Of a DNA stretch of 64,000 bases, positions 24,543 to 32,261 are shown piece by piece. This stretch comes from Alphaproteobacteria bacterium (GTDB lineage: Bacteria; Pseudomonadota; Alphaproteobacteria; RF32; CAG-239). The notes beneath the pieces were generated by a model. That model did not search any database. It saw only the letters and a program-made list of their open reading frames with translations, and was not told the origin of the DNA. The stretch lies in assembly GCA_017465405.1 (NCBI GenBank), contig JAFTWG010000001.1, positions 1 through 64,000 of the forward strand, in the 5' to 3' direction. The position numbers were made by a program, and so were the translations under genes. The number at the start of each line of letters is the position of its first letter. Within the stretch, counting starts at the first letter, position 1.

Positions 24543-25105
24543 TTACGACTGTAAAACAATAGATTGTTTTCTCCTTGATATTGTGCTCTTTGTAAAGCAA
24601 TTATTGCTTCTTCAACTAAATTTTTAGCTTTTATATCCTGCCCTATATACACACTTACTCCCATACTGGTAAGAACTTTATCTCCCTTTTTGGTCGGAGT
24701 TCGAAAAATGGTACGAATTTTGCTTAATTCCAATTCTATTTCTTCTTGAGAATTTAAATTCGGCATCATAATCCAGAACGTATACCTGATTCCTCGTGCA
24801 ATAGTATAATTAGCCGGAAGATACATCAACATTCTTTCTGCCATTTCTTTTATTATTCCGTCAGGACTGTCAAAAAAATTATAATTATCGACATTAATAC
24901 CCAAAACCACGATTTTATTTCGTTTTAATCGAATATCTTTATGGCTTTCATTATTTATGGCAGTTTGCAGACGGTCCTCAAACAAATAATAACTGACCAA
25001 ACCGGTTAAATCATCATACATACATGATGTTATTTTTTCGTCAGGATCTCGTAATTCGTTTGAAATCCCCCGTCTGACAAAGCCATATCTGATTTCTTCT
25101 TCCAC
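24539..25105 (-). CDS. Degenerate GGDEF-like protein
   Basis: A 188-residue protein with the start of a GGDEF domain (DDLTGLVSYYLFEDRL, ~residues 30-46) and the following fold elements, including GVSVYIGQD near the C-terminus. The signature GG(D/E)EF loop is replaced by RGIRYTFWIM. Metal- and GTP-binding residues are therefore missing and it should not make c-di-GMP. Such proteins usually act as nucleotide sensors or protein partners. There is no membrane or receiver domain. The gene lies downstream of rpoH with a 62-nt gap. Confidence 0.65.
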   Translation of the reverse strand: MEEEIRYGFVRRGISNELRDPDEKITSCMYDDLTGLVSYYLFEDRLQTAINNESHKDIRLKRNKIVVLGINVDNYNFFDSPDGIIKEMAERMLMYLPANYTIARGIRYTFWIMMPNLNSQEEIELELSKIRTIFRTPTKKGDKVLTSMGVSVYIGQDIKAKNLVEEAIIALQRAQYQGENNLLFYSRN

Positions 25106-25167
25106 TTTGTGCCTCCATTATTTTTTATAGTTATAATATTGGCACAAAGTTTCTAAAAACAACCCGA

Positions 25168-26037
25168 CTACTGCATAATATTATTACGAATTTTTCGAAT
25201 GGAGTTCAGTTCAATTTGACGCACTCTTTCTTTTGAAATGGCATAAAATTTACTCAAATCATCTAATGTTACCGATTTTTCACACAAACGTCTTTTGAAC
25301 AAAATATCTTTTTCACGCGGATTTAGACATTCAAAAGCCTTGTTAAGAGCCTTTTTTCTTTGCTGCATAATTTCGCTTCGACAATAAATTTCTTCTTGGT
25401 TGGGTTTATTATCTGCAATAAAATCCATCAATTCGCTTCCGTTATCGGAACTGCTGTCAACCAACACATTTAACGATCCGTCATGCGATTTAAGACGCAT
25501 ATTCATATCAGTAACATCTTGCACACTGACATCTAAAGAAGTGGCAATATTTTTTATTACATCGTGAGAAAGTTCTCTATCATCTATTAAGTTCAAACGA
25601 TTCTTCATTTTTCGTAAATTAAAAAATAGTTTTTTCTGTGCTGAGGTTGTTCCTATTTTTACCAAAGACCACGAATTTAACACATATTTTTGAACCGAAG
25701 CTCTAATCCACCATAAAGCATAGGTTGAAAAACGAAAACCTTTTTCCGGATCAAATTTATCAACCGCATATAAAAGCCCCATATTACCTTCGGCAATCAT
25801 TTCGGATACCGGCAAACCATAACCTTTGAACTTGGAAACAACTTTTACCACTAAGCGCAAATGAGAAGTAACCAGTTTATAAGAAATTTTAGCATCACGT
25901 GTTTTGATATATTCAGTCGCAAGCAGATATTCTTCGTCAGGACTCAATATCGGAAAATTGCGAATATTTTGCAAATATCTCGATAAATTTGTTTCAGGAG
26001 AAAATTCTTCTATTCCAAATGCGACTTCATTATTCAT
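25168..26037 (-). CDS. rpoH: RNA polymerase sigma-32 (heat-shock) factor
   Basis: Directs RNA polymerase to heat-shock promoters. About 289 residues, with region 2 (SHLRLVVKVVSKF, GNMGLLYAVDKFD, FSTYALWWIRASVQ), the RpoH box in QKKLFFNLRK, and region 4 (ISKERVRQIELNSIRKIR). The start at 26037 is preferred because AAGGAG lies upstream; the frame extends to 26091 without a RBS. Many alphaproteobacteria carry two rpoH genes; which this is cannot be told. Confidence 0.92.
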   Translation of the reverse strand: MNNEVAFGIEEFSPETNLSRYLQNIRNFPILSPDEEYLLATEYIKTRDAKISYKLVTSHLRLVVKVVSKFKGYGLPVSEMIAEGNMGLLYAVDKFDPEKGFRFSTYALWWIRASVQKYVLNSWSLVKIGTTSAQKKLFFNLRKMKNRLNLIDDRELSHDVIKNIATSLDVSVQDVTDMNMRLKSHDGSLNVLVDSSSDNGSELMDFIADNKPNQEEIYCRSEIMQQRKKALNKAFECLNPREKDILFKRRLCEKSVTLDDLSKFYAISKERVRQIELNSIRKIRNNIMQ

Positions 26038-26105
26038 TTTTTTACACTCCTTTTCTGCTATTTTTTTATACAATGATAGTCCGGAGTGCATTGTTAGATA
26101 TTTTT

Positions 26106-27104
26106 TTATTTTTGGGTAGACACAATTTTTAGTGCACAGTGTACGAAAATTTCGTACACATCTTTTGGTATAGGTGCTTCAAATTGTAAAAATTGTTTTG
26201 TTCTCGGGTGTTCAAAACCAAGCGATGCTGCGTGCAGAGCTTGACGCGGAAAGGAATTTATAAAATTTTTGACTTCGGAAGTAAGACCTTTTATCTGTAT
26301 CTTTCCCGATTTTTCATACACCTTATCTCCGACTAAATTACAGCCGATTGACGACATATGAACTCTGATTTGATGTGTTCTTCCGGTTTCAAGATTACAT
26401 TTTACCAAACTTATTGCCTGATTATAATTATCTATTGTTTTATAATGAGTTATTGCATGTTTACCGCCATTTGAAACTATTGCCATTTTCTTTCTGTCAA
26501 AACGACTACGAGCAATATTTCCTTCTATTGTACCATTTAACGGATTTGGCATTCCGTAAACAACCGCATAGTATGTACGTTCGATACTGTGTTTAAAAAA
26601 TTGTTCAGATAACCCTTTATGAGCCATATCATTTTTGGCAACCACCAACAAACCACTGGTATCTTTATCGATTCGGTGCACAATTCCCGGACGTTTTACC
26701 CCTCCGATTCCCGACAAACTGTCTTTACAATGATATAGCAGAGCATTAACCAAAGTTCCGCTTTTGGCACCGGGAGCAGGATGCACGGTCATTCCTGCTG
26801 GTTTATTAACTACCAATAAATCATCATCTTCATAAATTATATCGAGAGGAATATTTTCCGGTTGCGGGATAGCATCCTCGGCTTCAGGCAGAATTATGCA
26901 AAAACTATCTCCTAAACGAACCTTAAAATCATTGTCGCTTATTACATTTTCATCTGTACTCACACTTCCGGAAGCAATCAATTTTTGAATCATTGACCGA
27001 GAATATCCGGTTAAATCAGAACTCAAAAACTTATCCACACGCAGTCCTACTTCAGACTCGGTTACCGGATTCGAAAAAATTATGTTGTTATCCTCAATAT
27101 TCAT
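26106..27104 (-). CDS. rluD: Large-subunit rRNA pseudouridine synthase, RluD-like
   Basis: RluA-family pseudouridine synthase. It has about 332 residues, with an N-terminal S4 RNA-binding domain (RVDKFLSSDLTGYSRSMIQK) and a catalytic domain with the Asp-containing motif HRIDKDTSGLL. GRTHQIRVHMS is the other signature. The start is placed at 27104; the frame begins further upstream without support. It precedes rpoH in the same direction. E. coli RluD modifies 23S rRNA helix 69. Specificity between RluD and its RluA relatives is inferred. Confidence 0.88.
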   Translation of the reverse strand: MNIEDNNIIFSNPVTESEVGLRVDKFLSSDLTGYSRSMIQKLIASGSVSTDENVISDNDFKVRLGDSFCIILPEAEDAIPQPENIPLDIIYEDDDLLVVNKPAGMTVHPAPGAKSGTLVNALLYHCKDSLSGIGGVKRPGIVHRIDKDTSGLLVVAKNDMAHKGLSEQFFKHSIERTYYAVVYGMPNPLNGTIEGNIARSRFDRKKMAIVSNGGKHAITHYKTIDNYNQAISLVKCNLETGRTHQIRVHMSSIGCNLVGDKVYEKSGKIQIKGLTSEVKNFINSFPRQALHAASLGFEHPRTKQFLQFEAPIPKDVYEIFVHCALKIVSTQK

Positions 27105-27181
27105 ATATTTTTCATACTTTATAAATAAACTCTCTGCTATATTAATAAAGAGTAATCTCTTAAAATGCAAGGATATATAAA

Positions 27182-27463
27182 ATGAATCGTTTGAAAGCGC
27201 TGAAAATAGTTGTCTTTGTCTTTACATTTTTATTGGTTTTTGGTACTATCTCTCTGGTAGGGATATTGTTTAATCGTGCTAAAAACTATGATAAAGCAAT
27301 ATCTTCGGCAAATTTGGGCTTATCTGCCGGTGCAGAAATTAAGCAAATTGCTGCAGATGAGGGATTGCTCTATTTATTGGTATCTGTTCCTGAAAAAACA
27401 GATGAAATTATTATTTTCAACCCTGTAAAGGCTAAAATTGTATCTAATATCACACTAAATTGA
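27182..27463 (+). CDS. Small membrane-anchored protein next to rluD
   Basis: A 93-residue protein with one N-terminal membrane segment (residues ~8-30) and a short periplasmic domain ending in I-I-I-F-N-P-V. It lies divergently beside rluD, a position where alphaproteobacteria often carry a small DUF6476-type protein. The family assignment is tentative and the role is unknown. The stop is 9 nt before the start of the next gene. Confidence 0.65.
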   Translation: MNRLKALKIVVFVFTFLLVFGTISLVGILFNRAKNYDKAISSANLGLSAGAEIKQIAADEGLLYLLVSVPEKTDEIIIFNPVKAKIVSNITLN

Positions 27464-27471
27464 GGATTGCG

Positions 27472-28392
27472 ATGAGTGAAAGCGACGACTTAATCAACAA
27501 ATTAACAGACGATGTTTCAACTGACGGAAAGTTTGACTTTTCTTCGTCTTCTTCATCCGAAGATGACTTTAATGCTTTGCTTGATAATTTTATTCAATCA
27601 GAATTGGCAAACATTGAAGAGGAAAAAGAAACCACTCGTATTATGCTTGATGAACCTAAACCGGAGCCTATTCCCGAAACTGCGAGTGATGAAGAAGTTG
27701 CCGATTCTTTAGACTTATCGGAACAAAAACTTTATATGGCATATCGCAACTATGTCGAATCCATAGAAGCAATAGCTCGTGAACACGAATTACGAGTTCC
27801 GACATTTCATATCAAGGCTCAAACTCTATACCCCAAATACACACCGGGACTTGGCAATCTTATCAGTATAGACGTTCTTCAAGGTTGGGACACAATGTTT
27901 GAAGCATTTCCTAATGATATTGTAAAGATACAACCTCACGCATCAGATGAGGAACTCCTTGATTTTGCCGAACAGCATACCGATGAAAATTTACAGATGG
28001 CAGTTGTTTCTTATGTTGAAATTTTGTTTGAAATTGAAGGATGCGAAATTTCTTACGAAAAACGTATGTTAGAATTTGAGCATAAAAGAATCGAGCAAGA
28101 AATTATTGACGAACACCGCCGTAGAGCAGCAAGAGCTCGTAAATATATTGATGCTTTGGAAAAGAAAAAATTTCCGATTAATGCCGAAAAACTGATTAAC
28201 GGTTATTTCAAAGTTGCAAGCAAAGATCCTGAAGGCTCTTTTGAAGCTTTGACAAATAACCCGGCTATTTTTGCCCCGATTGAAGTGAACAAAATAAAAC
28301 CTAAATTTTTCGGTTTAATTAAACCCTCTCCTCGTTCAGGTATCATTATAAATAAAAAAATCGGAGAGTTTTTGAAAAAGTTTAAAGCATAA
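27472..28392 (+). CDS. Acidic cytoplasmic protein of unknown function
   Basis: A 306-residue protein. The first ~75 residues are acidic and Ser-rich, probably disordered. A helical central domain (~80-200) is followed by a strongly charged coiled-coil-like helix (YEKRMLEFEHKRIEQEI, HRRRAARARKYI) and a basic C-terminus. There is no signal peptide. The start at 27472 follows GAGG; an upstream TTG is less likely. It lies 90 nt upstream of the coupling-protein module and could belong to it, but no family is recognised. Confidence 0.65.
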   Translation: MSESDDLINKLTDDVSTDGKFDFSSSSSSEDDFNALLDNFIQSELANIEEEKETTRIMLDEPKPEPIPETASDEEVADSLDLSEQKLYMAYRNYVESIEAIAREHELRVPTFHIKAQTLYPKYTPGLGNLISIDVLQGWDTMFEAFPNDIVKIQPHASDEELLDFAEQHTDENLQMAVVSYVEILFEIEGCEISYEKRMLEFEHKRIEQEIIDEHRRRAARARKYIDALEKKKFPINAEKLINGYFKVASKDPEGSFEALTNNPAIFAPIEVNKIKPKFFGLIKPSPRSGIIINKKIGEFLKKFKA

Positions 28393-28482
28393 TTTTGCGA
28401 AAATATAGAAAATTATAGACAAAATAACAAAGTCATGATATTATATAATAAATAAATGTAGGATTTGAAAAGGAATAAGCAA

Positions 28483-30321
28483 ATGGCTGAGAACGATAGA
28501 ACCACACAAGCTTCTGTACAAACAGAGCCCCCCTCCCCTGTTCAAACGACTGTGGCTCCAACAAATGTTGCGGATACAGTTCCTCCTCCAAATAATTTGA
28601 GTGTATTAACCTCTGATAACAGTGGACGAACAGATACTCGTGAAGATCCTACAAAAATGGTAGAAAGTGGGATAGAACAGCCACAGGCAGGTGAAAAAGT
28701 TGCAACTCCCAAAGCTAGCTCTTTATCTCTTGAAGAATTGCAAGAGAAACAACGTATGGGTTTGCTGACGCTTGATGAACAAAAAGCTCTAGAAGAAAAA
28801 CAAAACCAACCCAATGATGGTTCGTTGCGAAAATTACCCGATAAAGATACAAGTGCTGAAGATCCGAAGAAAAAGGAATTTAAAGAAGGAGATGTTATTG
28901 CCTATATGTATGAAAAATGGCTTATTGCCGGAGCTTTGTGGTGTTCAGAAAAGGCAGAAAAATATTTCAACTACGGTTGCCATAAACTGCGTGAAGCACT
29001 AAGAGAGGGAAACGAAGCTAAAAAAGAAGAAATTAAAAAGATTCGTAGCGGAAAAACATACAAAAATGCAGAAAAAATAGAAGGGCTTTGGGAGAAAAAA
29101 CACGAAGAAATATTAGCAAAAACACAAAAAACCGAAAAAGACATTAATGATATCGGCGCAGCCATCAATGATGGAACTCTTTTTGACGATAACAACAAAG
29201 AATTGCTTAAAAAATACGAAAAAATGATTGGAGCCGATACTGAAGAAGGCAAAAAGAAATTAGAAGCTACCCGTTCGGCTTGCGAAACTCGGAAGGCTAA
29301 TCCGGAAGATACAAACGCAGCTTTAGGAACAAAGAAAATCGCAGCAGAATTTGCTCGAGATGCAAAGGTAAATTTAGCATTTGATAATGAAATTGAAGTA
29401 GCAGCACTTAATTTGACTGCTGCAAATATGTTGACAAATATTTCATATCAACCTGATAAATATAAAGATATAGGAAAAAGCTTTGATATGGCATTTGATG
29501 CTAACGTTGCCACATTAAGCGGTATATCACAAAAAGACAGAGAACACGCATTAGCAACTGTTGCTGATAAGGATAGAATACAGGCAGCAGCACAATATGC
29601 TGGAGTTTATGGAGCGGACATTGTAGCCCATACACAAAGACAATGGGACAATAATTTCGAAACATTACGGAAAGTAAAAGAAGACTCATTTAATGGTATG
29701 CAACATGCTCTTAAAGATATCGGTAATGGACAAACAGCAGAATTTGGTAAAGAACCAAATAAAAATGCAAAATTAGAATCCGCAATTAAAAGAGTTAGCG
29801 CAAAACAAGAAGTTGTAAACCCTGCACAACACGCTCCCACACAGCCTGCTCCGGCTAGGGTTGAGCCTGAAACATCTCCTATGGAACCAAAAACATTAGA
29901 AGAAGAAGCTATTGTTCAAGCTCAAGCAGATGAGGAGCTTGCTAAAAAACAACAACAAGTTAGCACTAACCCTAGAGCTGCAGACGTTGCAAGAAGAGAG
30001 CAAGACCATAAAGACAAAGGTCAAAAAATTAATCCGAGAATCGAAGAAATCAAAGCTCGTGCAATGGCTTCCAGACAAGCAAAACAAAGCGGAGTCGAAT
30101 TTATGGTTGACTCAATGCTTGCAAACGGTAATCTAACGTCGGAACAGCAAGAGGCTTTGTTAAACGCTGGTATTGCGGCAGAAAAAAGTGGTAAAGATGG
30201 CTCTACAGACCAGATTTTAAATAATATGAGAGAATCCGGACAGTTCAGTCAAGATCAAATTAAAACTGCTCGAGAAATAAACTATGCTTACGGATTAGCA
30301 CAAAAGACAGGTAGAGAATAG
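28483..30321 (+). CDS. Large soluble protein of the coupling-protein module, unknown
   Basis: A 612-residue protein without signal or membrane segments. Residues ~1-130 are Pro/Thr/Ser-rich with short Glu/Gln/Leu helices. Residues ~130-430 are mostly helical and charged. Residues ~430-490 are another Pro/Ala-rich linker, and the last ~120 residues are an Ala/Gln-rich helical domain. The start is ATG 28483 with AAGGA upstream. The stop TAG shares its G with the GTG start of the next gene, so it is coupled to the membrane proteins and the T4SS ATPase. A substrate, chaperone or adaptor role is only inferred. No homologue is recognised. Confidence 0.7.
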   Translation: MAENDRTTQASVQTEPPSPVQTTVAPTNVADTVPPPNNLSVLTSDNSGRTDTREDPTKMVESGIEQPQAGEKVATPKASSLSLEELQEKQRMGLLTLDEQKALEEKQNQPNDGSLRKLPDKDTSAEDPKKKEFKEGDVIAYMYEKWLIAGALWCSEKAEKYFNYGCHKLREALREGNEAKKEEIKKIRSGKTYKNAEKIEGLWEKKHEEILAKTQKTEKDINDIGAAINDGTLFDDNNKELLKKYEKMIGADTEEGKKKLEATRSACETRKANPEDTNAALGTKKIAAEFARDAKVNLAFDNEIEVAALNLTAANMLTNISYQPDKYKDIGKSFDMAFDANVATLSGISQKDREHALATVADKDRIQAAAQYAGVYGADIVAHTQRQWDNNFETLRKVKEDSFNGMQHALKDIGNGQTAEFGKEPNKNAKLESAIKRVSAKQEVVNPAQHAPTQPAPARVEPETSPMEPKTLEEEAIVQAQADEELAKKQQQVSTNPRAADVARREQDHKDKGQKINPRIEEIKARAMASRQAKQSGVEFMVDSMLANGNLTSEQQEALLNAGIAAEKSGKDGSTDQILNNMRESGQFSQDQIKTAREINYAYGLAQKTGRE

Positions 30322-30836
30322 TGAAAAAAATAAAAAAGTTTATTCGTTTCTGTTTTATCGGAGTCGTATGGTCATTCCTTTATTTTGGAATAATTTCATG
30401 GCTGATGAAGTTGATATGGAAGTTCGATATTTTCGGCAAAAGATATTGGATTAAAATATCTCGTTTTTGGCAAGATGGCGGTGTTATCGACACGGCACAA
30501 GAATATTTTTTCGTAATTGCCTTAATTACGATTATTCCTTTGTGGATATGGGGATGGCGTAAAGCAATGAAAGTATCGATAACTAAAATAATCTTTTTCC
30601 CGATATTCTGGTATCACAATTATCAAGAAAAGAAATATGCTCAACTTCCGAAATCAATTACTTTGAAAAACATGGGAGCAAAAGTCGGAGCAAAGCAAAC
30701 TCCTCAACAAATGATGGAAGAAATGATATCCAGCCGTATGCCCAAGCAAAAAGATAAAAAAGATTTGAATTCAAGCAAAATTCGTAGTAGTTTTGAAGAA
30801 AAGAATAAGACTTTTCATGAAAAAGTCGGTAAATAA
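30321..30836 (+). CDS. Two-helix membrane protein, paralogue of its neighbour
   Basis: A 171-residue protein with two membrane segments (residues ~8-32 and ~60-80) and a basic C-terminal tail of ~75 residues. It starts at GTG overlapping the previous stop. Its first ~110 residues match the N-terminus of the next protein: both have a V-x-W-S helix, an F-D-I-(F/L) turn, a tryptophan-rich loop and an I-P-L-W helix. The pair probably arose by duplication. Function unknown; membrane partner of the downstream coupling ATPase is an inference. Confidence 0.7.
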   Translation: MKKIKKFIRFCFIGVVWSFLYFGIISWLMKLIWKFDIFGKRYWIKISRFWQDGGVIDTAQEYFFVIALITIIPLWIWGWRKAMKVSITKIIFFPIFWYHNYQEKKYAQLPKSITLKNMGAKVGAKQTPQQMMEEMISSRMPKQKDKKDLNSSKIRSSFEEKNKTFHEKVGK

Positions 30837-30848
30837 AAATAGGAGACT

Positions 30849-32255
30849 TTGTTGAAACCCTTACTCATACTTGCCAGAATCATAATTGTCGGTCTGTTAT
30901 GGAGTGTTTTCTTTATGGAAAGCATTAGGGTTATCATGCTCCGTAACTGGCATTTTGATATTCTAAATCTGGAACACTGGAATATCGCTTGGAATTTATG
31001 GTCCGATTCTTGGGTTATATCAGAACCGAAAGAATGGGCTTTTGTTCTAATAATCATATCTTTTATTCCTTTGTGGTTTACAGGCTGGATTGCTTTGAGT
31101 ATGGTTTCTTGGGGTAAAATGATATGGTTTGTGATAACCTTGCCATGGAGATTGTTCAAAACATTGTTCTATAAACCGGTAAAAATTATTGCAACTAATA
31201 CCGGTGTTACTCCGATACGGAAAAAACGTTCATATAAAGAAATTCGCCCCAGAGCAATCAGAAGCACTACTACAACATACACAGACCAAATTGAATCGGA
31301 ACCGCAACAGATATTATCTGTACCGGCTCTTCCGCAAATTGTTATTCCGCCATCAACTAACTCTGCAAACAAACCTGCAACACAAAAATTTGATCATGCT
31401 CTGTTCAAATTTGATGATGATGTTGATGATTTAGATTTTGATATAGATGCTTTTGATGTTACTCCTGCTCCTAAACCGCAAGAGAACAATCGACGCAGAG
31501 AAAGATTAGATTACGATGAAGACGAGGCTCCGGCGCGTCCACGCAGCAAACCTCAAAATAGAGAACGCGACCATGACAGAGACAACGACAGACGTAACAG
31601 AAATGACAGAGATGTGTCTCGTCGCGAAAGACAAGACAGAAATGAAAAATCATCAAGAAATGAACGTTCTGAACGAACAGAGAGACCAAATAGAGATTTT
31701 GAACGTCGCATAAAAGAAGATTTCAATAACAAAGAAAAACCGACCACAAAACAACCGAGCGGTTCTTGTGTTGATATAATTAAGCAAAAAGGTTATGAAG
31801 TAATCAGCAGAGTTACCGTTAAAAATACTATTATTGATTATGTCGGGGTTTGTGCAAATAAATTGTGCCTGTGTATGCTTGACAGAGAACCGGGAGATTG
31901 GTTGGCTGATGAGGAACGTTTCAACGATGAAGAACCTCTATGGTTTTCTGAAAATTCACACCGAGTTTCTCCGGTTCGTAAAATTGACATAGCCAAAAGA
32001 ATGATTGCAGATCGTCTGGAATCTGCTAATATAAAACTTGATATAGAAGCATTTGTAATTATCCAAATCGGCAATATTATAAATGCTGAAGATATGTTTG
32101 AAATATGGGATTCTCTTGATATTCACGTAACCAGAATCGACAGAGGAACACCCAAAGAAATAAAACTGTTTGCCCGTACATTGCCTGATGCCGAAAAACC
32201 AATAGCTCCGGGTAAACTTGATAAACTTATTAATATAATGCGTAATATGGGATAA
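30849..32255 (+). CDS. Two-helix membrane protein with Arg/Asp-rich linker and C-terminal domain
   Basis: A 468-residue protein in three parts. Residues 1-110 hold two membrane segments, paralogous to the 171-residue neighbour. Residues ~110-305 are a long linker with an extreme R/D/N/E low-complexity stretch (~213-300). Residues ~310-468 form a compact domain with IDYVGVCANKLCLCMLDRE and a W-L-A-D-E-E-R-F segment. The domain's strand-D-strand layout vaguely recalls nuclease-like NERD domains, but an E-x-K motif is lacking. The start is TTG (30849 or 30852) after GGAGA. It precedes the coupling ATPase by 6 nt. Confidence 0.75.
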   Translation: MLKPLLILARIIIVGLLWSVFFMESIRVIMLRNWHFDILNLEHWNIAWNLWSDSWVISEPKEWAFVLIIISFIPLWFTGWIALSMVSWGKMIWFVITLPWRLFKTLFYKPVKIIATNTGVTPIRKKRSYKEIRPRAIRSTTTTYTDQIESEPQQILSVPALPQIVIPPSTNSANKPATQKFDHALFKFDDDVDDLDFDIDAFDVTPAPKPQENNRRRERLDYDEDEAPARPRSKPQNRERDHDRDNDRRNRNDRDVSRRERQDRNEKSSRNERSERTERPNRDFERRIKEDFNNKEKPTTKQPSGSCVDIIKQKGYEVISRVTVKNTIIDYVGVCANKLCLCMLDREPGDWLADEERFNDEEPLWFSENSHRVSPVRKIDIAKRMIADRLESANIKLDIEAFVIIQIGNIINAEDMFEIWDSLDIHVTRIDRGTPKEIKLFARTLPDAEKPIAPGKLDKLINIMRNMG

Positions 32256-32261
32256 CATAAA

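Noticed and set aside
28416..28449. Promoter of the coupling-protein module (TAGACA and TATAAT)
   Set aside because: The spacing of 22 nt is outside the usual 16-18, and the region is so AT-rich that such matches are expected by chance.
31471..31747. Ser/Leu/Arg-rich minus-strand frames opposite the Arg/Asp-rich linker
   Set aside because: Low-complexity shadow of the plus-strand gene, which has intact domains on both sides.
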